DNA of 43,027 nucleotides from Komagataeibacter xylinus NBRC 15237 (GCF_001571345.1 NZ_BCTP01000025.1:1-43027); one strand, 5' to 3'; positions 24,711 to 33,691 are shown, numbered from the stretch's first letter. A program made the numbers and translations. Notes: generated from the sequence alone by a model not told the origin.

Positions 24711-26060
24711 ATGATCGATATCCTGATTTGTGATGCCCACCTTTATGTTGACCGTGAATGGGAAATTCCCGATGGCTGGATTGCGATCAGGGAAAACCGC
24801 GTCCACGCCGTTGGCGCAGCGGGCGATCCCCGCCCTGAAGCCCGTCGGGTCATAAGCGCGCGCGGTCGGCTGGTCACGCCCGGGCTGGTCAATGCCCATC
24901 ACCACATGGTCCAGAACCTGACGCGCTCGTACGCGCCGGTCACGCGCTCCAAGCTCTTCACGTGGCTGCAGGAACTCTACCCCCTGTGGAGCGCGCTAGA
25001 TGAGGAGGCAACCTACCTTTCCACCTACGTGGCCATGGTGGAGTTGCTCCTGGGCGGGTGTACCACCTCGATGGACCATATGTATGTCCATCCCCGGCCC
25101 CGTCTGATCGATGCGCAGTTCAGCGCGGCGCGTGACATCGGGTTCCGTTTCTACGCGACACGCGGCAGCATGACCCGCTCGGTGGAAGATGGCGGGCTCC
25201 CCCCCGCCGCCCTCGTGCAGGATGAAGAGACCATCATGGCCGATTGCGAGCGGCTGGTCGGCCTGTACCATGACCGCGCGCCCGGTGCCATGGGGCGGGT
25301 GGCCCTTGGCCCGGCATCGCTGTTCTCGGCCTCCGGGCAGGTCATGCGGGATTCCGTAACGCTGGCCGATCGCCATGACCTGCGCCTGCATACCCATCTG
25401 GCCGAGGACATGGAGGAAGATGACTATAGCCTGAGCGTTTATGGCTGCACGCCGACCGAGCATTTCGAGCAGATGGGCTGGGCCAGCCCGCGCTCATGGG
25501 TGGCCCATTACATCTATCCGTCTTCATCCGAGATCGACCGCCTCGCGCAGGCCGGGGTAAGCGTGGTGCAGTGCCCCGGCTCGAACATGATGATTGGCGG
25601 TGGCAGCGCCGACGTGCAGAACCTGCAGGAGCGCGGCATGCGCGTGGGGCTGGGCTGCAACGGTTCGGCCACGACCGATCATGGCTCGATGTGGATGGAA
25701 ACCCGCAACGCCATGCTGCTTGGCCGCATGCGGGGTGGCCCGGAATCCATGGGCGCGCGCGAGGCGCTGGACATGGCCACGCGGGGCGGGGCCGCCTGCC
25801 TGGGGTGGGAGGACGAGATCGGCCATCTGCGCCCCGGCGCCTGCGCGGATCTTGTTATCTGGCATATGTCCGATGTGGCGCTGGCGGGTGCCTTGACCGA
25901 TCCGGTCGAGGCATGGCTGCGCTGTGGCCCCGCCGTGGCGGGCACCACGATCGTCAACGGCCGGATATTGGTTGAGAACTGCGAGCCCTGCCTGCCGGGG
26001 CTTGGCGGCATCCTGCGCGATCATGCCCGACAGGCGCGCCGCATCCAGCGCCTCGACTGA
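24711..26060 (+). CDS. 8-oxoguanine deaminase-like amidohydrolase (TRZ/ATZ family)
   Basis: A 449-residue metal-dependent deaminase of the amidohydrolase superfamily. Close relatives deaminate 8-oxoguanine to uric acid; others act on hydroxyatrazine-type s-triazines. The metal ligands appear in LVNAHHHMVQNLTRSYAPVT (HxH), LRLHTHLAEDMEEDDYS (His), SWVAHYIYPSSSEI (His) and GCNGSATTDHGSMWMETRNAMLLGRM (the Asp of S-x-x-D). The LFTWLQELYPLW segment is typical of the 8-oxoguanine deaminase branch. In that branch the D-site usually reads DGSASND; here it is NGSATTD, a small change beside the ligand. Start ATG 24711, weak ribosome binding site. A role in purine salvage or oxidative damage clean-up is inferred. 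Confidence 0.82.
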   Translation: MIDILICDAHLYVDREWEIPDGWIAIRENRVHAVGAAGDPRPEARRVISARGRLVTPGLVNAHHHMVQNLTRSYAPVTRSKLFTWLQELYPLWSALDEEATYLSTYVAMVELLLGGCTTSMDHMYVHPRPRLIDAQFSAARDIGFRFYATRGSMTRSVEDGGLPPAALVQDEETIMADCERLVGLYHDRAPGAMGRVALGPASLFSASGQVMRDSVTLADRHDLRLHTHLAEDMEEDDYSLSVYGCTPTEHFEQMGWASPRSWVAHYIYPSSSEIDRLAQAGVSVVQCPGSNMMIGGGSADVQNLQERGMRVGLGCNGSATTDHGSMWMETRNAMLLGRMRGGPESMGAREALDMATRGGAACLGWEDEIGHLRPGACADLVIWHMSDVALAGALTDPVEAWLRCGPAVAGTTIVNGRILVENCEPCLPGLGGILRDHARQARRIQRLD

Positions 26061-26106
26061 GGGGGCGGCCCGCATGGAGGCTGTGGTCCCCTCCATGCGT
26101 GGCCCC
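26061..26106 (+). terminator. Strong hairpin after the amidohydrolase gene
   Basis: GGGGC-GGCC-CGCATGGAGG pairs with CCTCCATGCG-T-GGCCCC around a nine-base loop (26080-26089), directly after the stop codon. It has no T-tract, so it may be Rho-dependent or serve as a 3' stabilising stem rather than an intrinsic terminator. Confidence 0.5.
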
Positions 26107-26189
26107 ACACCTGCGCGGAACGGGCCACGAAACCATACGCCCTTTTCAAAGATCGTTTATTTTAAAGCATGAATAAAAATCTTCATGTT

Positions 26190-26236
26190 TTTTCCACAGG
26201 GTTATCTTTCTGACTATCCCCGGAATCTGTGGATAA
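26190..26236. promoter_or_regulatory. Pair of DnaA-box-like sites facing each other
   Basis: TTTTCCACA (26190-26198, plus strand) fits the DnaA consensus TTWTNCACA. TGTGGATAA (26228-26236) is the perfect consensus TTATCCACA on the minus strand. They lie 29 bp apart between two convergent genes in a locally AT-rich stretch (26150-26215). Significance is unproven. Confidence 0.4.
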
Positions 26237-26248
26237 GGCCACGCCCCT

Positions 26249-26821
26249 CTAATTATAGCGGCAGGGCTGGTTCGTAACCGATGGCGCATCGGACTGGATC
26301 ACCATGAGCGTGACCGGGCCATCGCCTACATTGCCCGCATCATGGCCCTTTTTGCCGCGGAAAGGGCCATGGGCCATGGGGCGCACGGCCTGGTCCTCGC
26401 CAAACAGGATGTCGCCGGGGCCCATTTCCACCCGCGTGCCATCCATCGCCCGTACATACCACCGCCCCTGCAGCGGAATGATCCACTGGGGCCTGGGGTC
26501 GGGGTGCCAGGTGCCATTCCAGTGCGCGGGCTGGACCGTCATCATGATGGTTGCCATCTGCGGGGCCATGGGGTCCTGCCATTGCGGCCCGGCAGGCGGC
26601 GACATGCTTTTGAGAAAGAACGCATGCACCGGGCAGGTGGTAATATGGCTTACACCGTTGTCATCAGCCCATAAATGCCGGTACAGCCGCTGTGGCGGGG
26701 CAGGCCGGGTGGTATCGGGCACAATGGCGGGGGCTGGCGTTGAGGGTGGGCGTGCAGCGCGCGCGGTCATGCCGGGCAGGGCGCACAGGGCGGCGAGCAT
26801 GAGCGTTTTGCGAATGGACAT
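26249..26821 (-). CDS. Secreted cupin-domain protein
   Basis: A 190-residue protein with a signal peptide (MSIRKTLMLAALCALPGMTARA, cleavage near residue 22) and a Pro-rich linker. The C-terminal half is a single cupin barrel: WNGTWHPDPRPQWIIPLQGRW (cupin motif 1 with HxDPxPQ and a late G) and VRAMDGTRVEMGPGDILFGED followed by KGHDAGNVGDGPVTLMVIQ (motif 2). The two His residues and Gln/Asp positions could bind a metal. Start ATG 26819-26821 with a very good ribosome binding site (ccaaggaggcatgtc). It lies 124 bp downstream of the sugar-dehydrogenase-like gene on the same strand and may be its last operon partner. Confidence 0.82.
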   Translation of the reverse strand: MSIRKTLMLAALCALPGMTARAARPPSTPAPAIVPDTTRPAPPQRLYRHLWADDNGVSHITTCPVHAFFLKSMSPPAGPQWQDPMAPQMATIMMTVQPAHWNGTWHPDPRPQWIIPLQGRWYVRAMDGTRVEMGPGDILFGEDQAVRPMAHGPFRGKKGHDAGNVGDGPVTLMVIQSDAPSVTNQPCRYN

Positions 26822-26945
26822 GACATGCCTCCTTGGCTGGAATGGGCGGGCCTGCAATGTCCCTCCGTCCGGTTGGGGCGCACCGTTGCGCAACGCACGG
26901 GGGCGGGGCTGTGTCGATGGAAGAGGGGCAGGCCGGTTGCATGGC

Positions 26946-28085
26946 TTACGGCGTGGAGGCAGCCCCGCCATAGCTCAGGCGATAGAGTGCGCCGGACAGG
27001 TCATCGCTGATCAGCACGCTGCCATCGGGCAGCGGCAGCACATCGGCGGGCCGCCCCCACGCATGCTGCCCCTGCCGGAAGCCGCCCACAAGCACCTGCG
27101 GCGGCATGGGCCTGCCATCCACGTCAAACGCCACGTTCACGACCTGATACCCCGCAAGCTGGCTGCGGTTCCATGATCCATGCTCGGCAATGAGCAGGTT
27201 GCCGTGATAGGCGGCGGGAAACTGGCTGCCTTCATAAAATCGCAGGCCGAGCGCTGCCACATGCGCGCCAAGCAGCAGGGCAGGCGGCGTGAATTCCGAG
27301 CAGGCATGCTGCGTGCCAAATTCCGGGTCCGGCACGTTGCCCTGATGGCAGTAGGGGTAGCCAAAGGACTGGCCGGGCGTATCGAGCCGGTTGAGTTCAT
27401 CCGATGGCATGTCGTCGCCCATATTGTCGCGCCCATTATCGGTAAACCACATGGCGCCGCTGCCGGGCTGCCATGTGAAACCGACCGTGTTGCGAATGCC
27501 AAACGCCACGTCGCGCCGGTCGGTGCCATCGGGGGCCATGCTGATGATCCGGCCGAAATCATGCTTTACATCGCAGATGTTGCACGGTGCGCCGATGGGC
27601 ACGTACAGCCGGTTATCCGGCCCGAAGGCAATGAATTTCCATGAATGGTCGCCCATGCGGTAGGGCAGGTTGTCGGCCACGGTTTCGGGCCGGGGTGGCG
27701 TGTCGAGATGGTTTTCGATATCGCGCAGCACGACAATGCGCTGCGTGTCGGACACATACAGGTCGCCATCATGATAGGCCACGCCCACCGGCAGGGTCAG
27801 GCCATGGGCGATGGTGCGCACCACCACAGGGCCACCGCCGTCCACGCCCGTAATGGCATAGACCCGGCCCGGCCCCATGCTGCCCGCGAAGATGGTGCCC
27901 CGTGCGCCGCGGGCGAGTTCGCGCGCGCCCGGCACGTGATCCGAAATCACGCTGACATGAAACCCCGGAGGCACCTGTAGCGCATCGGGCCGGGGGGCCG
28001 CCCGGGCGGGAATGGATATGCCGAGGGCCATCATGCAGGCCATACCGGAGAAAGAAGCACGAAAGGGACCGGAAAGGCGTTTCAT
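26946..28085 (-). CDS. Periplasmic sorbosone/aldose dehydrogenase-like PQQ protein
   Basis: A 379-residue secreted protein. The signal peptide is MKRLSGPFRASFSGMACMMA followed by LGISIPARA. The mature part is a six-blade beta-propeller of the soluble PQQ glucose / L-sorbosone dehydrogenase family: VPPGFHVSVISDHVPGAREL, NTVGFTWQPGSGAMWFTDNGRDNMGDDMPSDELNRLDTPGQSFGYPYCHQG (read in parts; the WFTDNGRD and GYPYC motifs are typical) and GNLLIAEHGSWNRSQ. Related enzymes oxidise aldoses in the periplasm. Family members bind PQQ; binding here is inferred. Start ATG 28083-28085 with a strong ribosome binding site (aaggagattttccattc). It lies 56 bp downstream of the phytochrome kinase gene. Confidence 0.85.
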   Translation of the reverse strand: MKRLSGPFRASFSGMACMMALGISIPARAAPRPDALQVPPGFHVSVISDHVPGARELARGARGTIFAGSMGPGRVYAITGVDGGGPVVVRTIAHGLTLPVGVAYHDGDLYVSDTQRIVVLRDIENHLDTPPRPETVADNLPYRMGDHSWKFIAFGPDNRLYVPIGAPCNICDVKHDFGRIISMAPDGTDRRDVAFGIRNTVGFTWQPGSGAMWFTDNGRDNMGDDMPSDELNRLDTPGQSFGYPYCHQGNVPDPEFGTQHACSEFTPPALLLGAHVAALGLRFYEGSQFPAAYHGNLLIAEHGSWNRSQLAGYQVVNVAFDVDGRPMPPQVLVGGFRQGQHAWGRPADVLPLPDGSVLISDDLSGALYRLSYGGAASTP

Positions 28086-28141
28086 GAATGGAAAATCTCC
28101 TTGCGGCGAAGGGGGCACGGCGAGGGGCGGCCAGGGTCGGG

Positions 28142-30655
28142 TCAGGATACGATCTGGCGTATTTTTTCCGCCAGCGCACGCGCTGAATAGGGCTTGCGCT
28201 CGACCGGCACGTCGCGCAGTTCGGGCGGGATCATGGTGCGGTCGGCATAGCCTGTGGCGAAGATGAACGGCACGCCCCGCGCACGCAGGATGCGCGCGAC
28301 CTCCAGCGAATTTTCACCGCCGAGGTTCACGTCGAGTATCGCCACATCCGGCACGCGCGCGCTGATGGCGCTCAGCGCCTCATAGACGGAGGCAACGGTG
28401 CGGACCTGCCCGATGTTGATTTCCTCGATCGCGCTTTCGGCTTCCATGGCAATGAGGAACTGGTCTTCCACCAGAAGGATGTCAGCATCGAGCACGGGGT
28501 TCTCCTTTGGGGGCGCGGCGTGGAACGAAGCAGGGGGCGCGTCCGGGGTGTCCATCTCCGGGGCGGGCCTGACATGGCGGCAGGGCAGGTGCATGATCAC
28601 CTCCAGCCCACCGGGGTGAAAATGCGTATGCGTGGCCCCGCCAAGCTCATGCGGAAAGCCACGCTCCATCAACACCGAGCCAAACCCCCGGCGCTGGGGC
28701 GGGGTAATGGCCGGGCCGCCGCTTTCGCGCCATGTGATGCGCCACTCATCGCGTGCCGCATCATGCGACCATGCCACATCGAGCCGCCCGCGCGCCTGGC
28801 CCAGCGCCCCGTATTTGACGGCGTTGGTGGCCAGTTCATGTACCACCAGCGCCAGCACCGACAGCGCCTGGCCGGTAAGCCAGATGCGCGGGCCGGTGCA
28901 GGTAATGAAACAACGCTCGCGGTAGGGTGCGAGTTCCGCATCGAGCAGGGCGCGCAGCAGGCCGCCGCCATCGCTGCGCACGGCCTGGTCATGCGCCAGC
29001 CCCAGCGCGCGGATGCGCCCGCGCAGGCGCTCTACATGCTGGGCGGGGGTCATGTCGGGTTCCACCGGCTGGCTGACCAGCGACTGCACCACGGCCAGAA
29101 TGTTCTTGACCCGGTGGTTCAGTTCCTCGTTGAGCATGCGCTGGCGCAGGTCGGCATTCGCGCGTTCACGCAACTGCAACTGGTGGTAGGCCCCCATGAC
29201 CTCGATCAGTGCTGACCGGACCAGCGTTGCCGCCTCCATGTCATCGCCTGACCACGGCAGGCAGGTGCCGGTGACCTGCTGGGTCCAGACCGCAAAACTG
29301 CTGCGCGGGCCGAAATAGCCGTCTTCCTCCTCGCTCCGGGGCGGGGCGGCGGGGTCGGCGGCCCATTTCATGCTGCGTATTTCCTCGCCACGGAACACAA
29401 GCAGGTAATCGCCCGGCTGCGACGAGATCGGCACGATCATCACCCCCGCCGCCTCGCGCATGTAGTCTCCGGCGTCGGGGATGTAGGCGGCCAGGCAGCT
29501 TGTATGCCAGATCTGGGTGCCTGCGCGGGTGCGGGCGAGTTCCAGCACGGCCGCCATGGCGGCAGGCGGCGGGTGCTGGCCGGTATAGGTCCACTGGCCG
29601 CCAACCCACAACGCCGCGCCATCGCACTGCACGAAGGTGAGCATGTCGGTCAGGTGCGCCATGAGGTAGGCGGGCATGTCCGCCACGGGGGCGGCGCCCT
29701 TGAGAAAGGTCTCGATCAGCCCGTGGGTCTGGCGCGTCATGTCCAGCCGCTTGGTGCGCAGCAGGTTAGTGATCTGGAGCGAGACGAACTCGCCAAACAT
29801 GCGCGCCACGATGCGCTCGCTCATGTTGAGCACATGGGCGCTGTAGTGATGGCACATGATCATGCCCCACAGGCGGCCATCCACCATCAGCGAGACCGAT
29901 GCGCAGGCGGCAACGCCCATGCCGCGCATGTAGCTGTAATGGCTTGGCGTGCCCGCGCGCAGATGGGTGTGCGACAGGTCGGGCGGCAGGGGATTGCCCG
30001 GCGAGACCACGGGCACGGGCACGGCCGCCACGTCGCCGATCACGCGGATGAGGTTGGTGCTGTACAGCCTGCGCGAGGGGGCGGGCATGTCGGAGGCGGG
30101 AAAATGCTGCCCCAGAAAGCTTTCAAGGTTGGGGCCGTGATGCTCGGCCTCGACCTTGCCTGACCCGTCCTCGGCAAAGCGGTAGAGCATGACGCGGTCA
30201 TAGCGCAGCACGCCCGAGAGCAGGCGCACGACGGTGCGGAACAGCCGGTCGAAATCGCTGATCTCGCGTATGCGGTCGATCATGGTGCGCAGCAGCGACA
30301 GGTGCGCCCCGTCGCGTTCGCTCAGGGCTGGCTCCCATTCCAGCATGATGTCGGGGCCTGCGGTGTGGATGGCCACGTCATACCGCCCGCCACCGGGCAG
30401 GGCCTGCCCAAACACCAGGGCTGGCCTGCGATGGGCCTCGCCATGCATGGCCAGCGCGTTGCGGATGTTGTGCGTGGCGTCGCGGCCGATCACGTCGCGC
30501 AGCGGCAGGCCAACCTCCAGCCCCTCGCGCCCCAGATGCGCCGGGGCGTTGGCCGACCAGCGCACGATATGCCCCAGCCGCGCATCGCATGCCAGCAGCC
30601 AGCCATGGGGCTGGATGCCTTCGTCACCTGCCTGGTGGGATGCCTGTTCAGTCAT
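28142..30655 (-). CDS. Bacteriophytochrome-type hybrid HWE histidine kinase lacking the N-terminal cysteine
   Basis: An 837-residue hybrid sensor kinase. PAS_2 begins at IQPHGWLLACDARLGHI (residues 14-30). The GAF domain has FPASDMPAPSRRLYSTNLIRVI and TPSHYSYMRGMGVAACASVSLMVDGRLWGMIMCHHYS (read in parts), the bilin pocket with conserved Asp and His. PHY spans about 320-500. The HWE kinase follows: LNHRVKNILAVVQSL (His near 514), VVHELATNAVKYGAL, ITWRESGGP. A receiver domain ends it (about 722-837; VAILDVNLGGEN with the Asp, KPYS with the Lys). Bacteriophytochromes normally attach biliverdin to a Cys about ten residues before IQPHG. Here there is none in MTEQASHQAGDEGIQPHG, and an in-frame stop 9 bp upstream excludes a longer start. 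The plant-type Cys next to the GAF His is also absent. Confidence 0.93.
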   Translation of the reverse strand: MTEQASHQAGDEGIQPHGWLLACDARLGHIVRWSANAPAHLGREGLEVGLPLRDVIGRDATHNIRNALAMHGEAHRRPALVFGQALPGGGRYDVAIHTAGPDIMLEWEPALSERDGAHLSLLRTMIDRIREISDFDRLFRTVVRLLSGVLRYDRVMLYRFAEDGSGKVEAEHHGPNLESFLGQHFPASDMPAPSRRLYSTNLIRVIGDVAAVPVPVVSPGNPLPPDLSHTHLRAGTPSHYSYMRGMGVAACASVSLMVDGRLWGMIMCHHYSAHVLNMSERIVARMFGEFVSLQITNLLRTKRLDMTRQTHGLIETFLKGAAPVADMPAYLMAHLTDMLTFVQCDGAALWVGGQWTYTGQHPPPAAMAAVLELARTRAGTQIWHTSCLAAYIPDAGDYMREAAGVMIVPISSQPGDYLLVFRGEEIRSMKWAADPAAPPRSEEEDGYFGPRSSFAVWTQQVTGTCLPWSGDDMEAATLVRSALIEVMGAYHQLQLRERANADLRQRMLNEELNHRVKNILAVVQSLVSQPVEPDMTPAQHVERLRGRIRALGLAHDQAVRSDGGGLLRALLDAELAPYRERCFITCTGPRIWLTGQALSVLALVVHELATNAVKYGALGQARGRLDVAWSHDAARDEWRITWRESGGPAITPPQRRGFGSVLMERGFPHELGGATHTHFHPGGLEVIMHLPCRHVRPAPEMDTPDAPPASFHAAPPKENPVLDADILLVEDQFLIAMEAESAIEEINIGQVRTVASVYEALSAISARVPDVAILDVNLGGENSLEVARILRARGVPFIFATGYADRTMIPPELRDVPVERKPYSARALAEKIRQIVS

Positions 30656-31129
30656 GCTGCGTCATTTCCCTTTTGCCCCGGCGGGTCATTCGGTGGGGGG
30701 CGGGACCGGGCAGGGTGGCCTGCCCGGTGGGGTAACGGGACCTTGATTGTGCCATACAGGCTCCTGCATGTGGGGGGAGCATTATGATATACCTGCAGTA
30801 CCGGTTTTTCCAGCAATGCACGCGACCCCACCATTAAGTGAGGCGCTGCTGCCTGCGGCTGCGTCGGGCCTGTCATCCGCCGCGGTGGGGCCTGGCCGGA
30901 TATTCACGCCCTTGTGTGCCGCCCTTCCTGCCTGCATGGGGCCTGTTTATTACTGCATCATTAGTACAATATTTTATACGGTGTGGCATATACTCTTTAT
31001 TAATACAGTCATGGGTATGAAACATCATGCTGGCTGTCACTTATTACAGTGGCCCGGAACATAAAATCAGGTGTCACGATTTCAGCCTCACCCCCGTTCG
31101 CTTTCAGCCAGCCGGAGACCTACAGCCAG
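30656..31129. promoter_or_regulatory. Divergent regulatory region between kinase and phosphodiesterase
   Basis: About 470 bp between two divergent signalling genes. The left part is GC-rich; 30950-31020 is AT-rich with -10-like stretches such as TATACT at about 30989 and is the likely promoter zone of the rightward gene. No clear FNR box or hairpin was found by eye. Confidence 0.4.
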
Positions 31130-33685
31130 ATGCCCCGCGACATGATAGATGACATGCAGGTAACCGTCCTGCCCGCGCTGGAACAGACCATTCTTGGCGT
31201 TGTCCTGATTGATGAGCATAACACCGTCACCTTTTTCAACAAGGCGGCGGAAGGCCTGTGGCACTGTTCGCGGCAGGATGTGATCGGGCGCAACGTCAAC
31301 GTGCTGGTGCCGCGCAACATCCGCTCCACCCATGATGACCTGATCCGCCACAACCGCGAGACCGGGATCAACAAGATCGTCGGCACCAGCCGCGAGGTGT
31401 GTGTCGAGCGCTTTGATGGCACGACCTTCTGGGCCAACCTCTCGCTTTCGCGCATCGCGGTGGATGGCAAGATCGGCTACATGGCGCTGATCCGCGATAT
31501 TTCGCAGGAAGTTGATGACCGCGAAAAGATCCGCCTGCTCTCGCTCGTGGTGCGCGAGACGGATCGCGGCGTGGCCATTCTCGACCCCGAATTCCGCATC
31601 ATCTATGTCAACCGCGCCTTCAGCGATATGTTCGGCTTTGGGGCCGAGCGGGTAACGGGGCATGGCCTGTCTGTCATCCTTGCGGGCGATACGACCGATA
31701 TCGGCATCCTCAACCAGTTGCATGAGGGCGCGCGCAACGCCAAGGGCTTCACGCTCGATATCCGTGCCCGCCACGCCAGCGGGCGCGATATCTGGGTCTC
31801 GGCGGCCATGAACCCCGTGTTCAATGACAGCGGCGAGATCGAGAACATCGTGGTGGTGCTGACCGATATTACCGAGCAGCACTTCCTTGACAGCCTGCAG
31901 CGTGACACGCTCGAGGCGATTTCAAGCGATCTGGGCCTGCATGAGGTCATGGACTTCATCTGCCGCCGCATCGAGCATTACATTCCCGATGTCATGCCCG
32001 CCATCTACCTGGTGGAAAAGGACGACCGGCTGAAATGCAAGGGCCGCGCCAGCCTGCCGCTCTCGCTGGTCAAGCTGTATGACACGCTGCCCATCGGCCC
32101 GGACGCTGCCTGCTCGGGCGTTGCCGCCAGCACGGGCAGTGTGGCCGAAAGCCCGGACATTGCCCACGACCCGCGCTGGCAGCACATGCGCGAGCAGACC
32201 CTGCATAACGGCATCAAGGCCGCGCGCGCCACGCCCATCATCCTGCGCAACAACCGGGTGGCGGGCGTGTTCACCTGCTACTCGCGCACCAGTTCGCTGC
32301 CCGATGCCGCCTGCCAGAAGGCCGTGGCCACCAGCCTGCACCTGTGCACGCTGGCCATAGAGCGGCACGAGGCGAAGGAACACATCAACCGCCTGTCCGA
32401 CTTTGACCTGCTGACCAGCCTGCCCAACCGCCGCTGGCTGCGCCAGAACATGCCGCGCATGCTGCGCCGCGCCGTGCGGGGCAACCTCATGCTCGTGACC
32501 GTGGGCATAGACAACTTCAAGCATATCAATGATGTGTTTGGCCATACGGCGGGTGATGACCTGATTGCCCGCATTGCCGGCCTGCTGCGTGAGGTGCTGA
32601 GCATAGACGACACGCTGGTGCGCAGCGGCGGCGACCAGTTCACCATCGTGACCAATGGCGAGCAGCAGCATGCCTCCACGCTCAGCGCCCACATCCTGCG
32701 CGTGCTGGCCGTACCATCGCATATTGGCGATGTGCCGGTCAGCCTCTCGGCCAGCCTTGGCGTGGCGGTGCACCCTGAAAATGGCGAGGACGGCGATACC
32801 CTGCTCAAGAATGCCGAGACCGCCATGTTCCAGGCCAAGGCGAATGGCGGTGGGCATTGCTGCTTCTTCAGCCCGCGCATGAACCAGCAGGCCAGCGACC
32901 GCCTCATTCTGGCCGCCGCCCTGCGCGATGCCATTGCTCATGACCGGCTGCGCCTGTTCTACCAGCCGCAGGTGCATGCCAGCAGCGGCAGGCTTTATGG
33001 CGTGGAGGCGCTCTCGCGGTGGATCGACCCCACGCTGGGCTTTGTCTCACCCGCGCGCTTCATTACCGTGGCCGAGGAAACCGGGCAGATCGAGGCCATT
33101 GGCAAATGGTCGCTGCGCGCGGCATGCCGCCAGATGGCACAGTGGATTCGCGATGGCGTGGAGGTGCCGGTGGTTTCGGTCAACCTTTCGCCGCTGCATT
33201 TCCGTGATGAAACACTGCCGCAGTTCGTGACCGAACTGCTGGCCGAGACAGCCATCCCGCCCAAGAGCCTGACCATAGAAATTACCGAAAGCACCATGAT
33301 CGACAATTACGAACGCACCATCCGCGTGGCCCAGAAGCTGCGTGAAATGGGGGTTGGCATGTCGATGGATGATTTTGGCACCGGTTTCTCCAGCCTGTCC
33401 AACCTTGCGGGCCTGCCGGTCAACGAGGTGAAAATCGACCGCAGTTTCATGACCGGGCTGGAAAGCATAGAGAAGGTGCGCGCAGTGGTGATGGCCGTGG
33501 TGCGCATTGGCCAGAGCCTGGGCATGACCGTGGTGGCCGAAGGCGTGGAACATGAAGAACAGCGCCGCCTGCTGGCCGACATGGATTGTGATGTGCTGCA
33601 GGGCTACATGTTCTCCAAGCCGCTGCCGGCGGAGGAACTGGCGGCCTGGTTCTCCGCCTATCAGCCAGGCGGCGTGACCAACTGA
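31130..33685 (+). CDS. Heme-PAS-PAS-GAF-GGDQF-EAL protein, probable oxygen-sensing c-di-GMP phosphodiesterase
   Basis: An 851-residue cytoplasmic signalling protein. The N-terminal PAS matches the DosP/FixL heme type: VLVPRNIRSTHDDLIRHNRETG puts the candidate heme-ligating His at residue 68, followed by KIVGTSREVCVERFDGTTFWANLSLS. A second PAS follows (VAILDPEFRIIYVNRAFSDM), then a GAF domain (about 270-420). The GGDEF domain has its signature changed to SGGDQF (near 500), which should weaken diguanylate cyclase activity. The EAL domain is complete: GVEALSRW, VNLSP, EITES, DDFGTGFSSL, VKIDRSF, EGVE, QGYMFSKPLP. I chose ATG 31130 (MPRDMIDDMQ) because it aligns with the start of the paralogue at 41354; a GTG at 31049 is possible. 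It is divergent from the phytochrome kinase. Confidence 0.92.
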   Translation: MPRDMIDDMQVTVLPALEQTILGVVLIDEHNTVTFFNKAAEGLWHCSRQDVIGRNVNVLVPRNIRSTHDDLIRHNRETGINKIVGTSREVCVERFDGTTFWANLSLSRIAVDGKIGYMALIRDISQEVDDREKIRLLSLVVRETDRGVAILDPEFRIIYVNRAFSDMFGFGAERVTGHGLSVILAGDTTDIGILNQLHEGARNAKGFTLDIRARHASGRDIWVSAAMNPVFNDSGEIENIVVVLTDITEQHFLDSLQRDTLEAISSDLGLHEVMDFICRRIEHYIPDVMPAIYLVEKDDRLKCKGRASLPLSLVKLYDTLPIGPDAACSGVAASTGSVAESPDIAHDPRWQHMREQTLHNGIKAARATPIILRNNRVAGVFTCYSRTSSLPDAACQKAVATSLHLCTLAIERHEAKEHINRLSDFDLLTSLPNRRWLRQNMPRMLRRAVRGNLMLVTVGIDNFKHINDVFGHTAGDDLIARIAGLLREVLSIDDTLVRSGGDQFTIVTNGEQQHASTLSAHILRVLAVPSHIGDVPVSLSASLGVAVHPENGEDGDTLLKNAETAMFQAKANGGGHCCFFSPRMNQQASDRLILAAALRDAIAHDRLRLFYQPQVHASSGRLYGVEALSRWIDPTLGFVSPARFITVAEETGQIEAIGKWSLRAACRQMAQWIRDGVEVPVVSVNLSPLHFRDETLPQFVTELLAETAIPPKSLTIEITESTMIDNYERTIRVAQKLREMGVGMSMDDFGTGFSSLSNLAGLPVNEVKIDRSFMTGLESIEKVRAVVMAVVRIGQSLGMTVVAEGVEHEEQRRLLADMDCDVLQGYMFSKPLPAEELAAWFSAYQPGGVTN

Positions 33686-33691
33686 GGGGCG

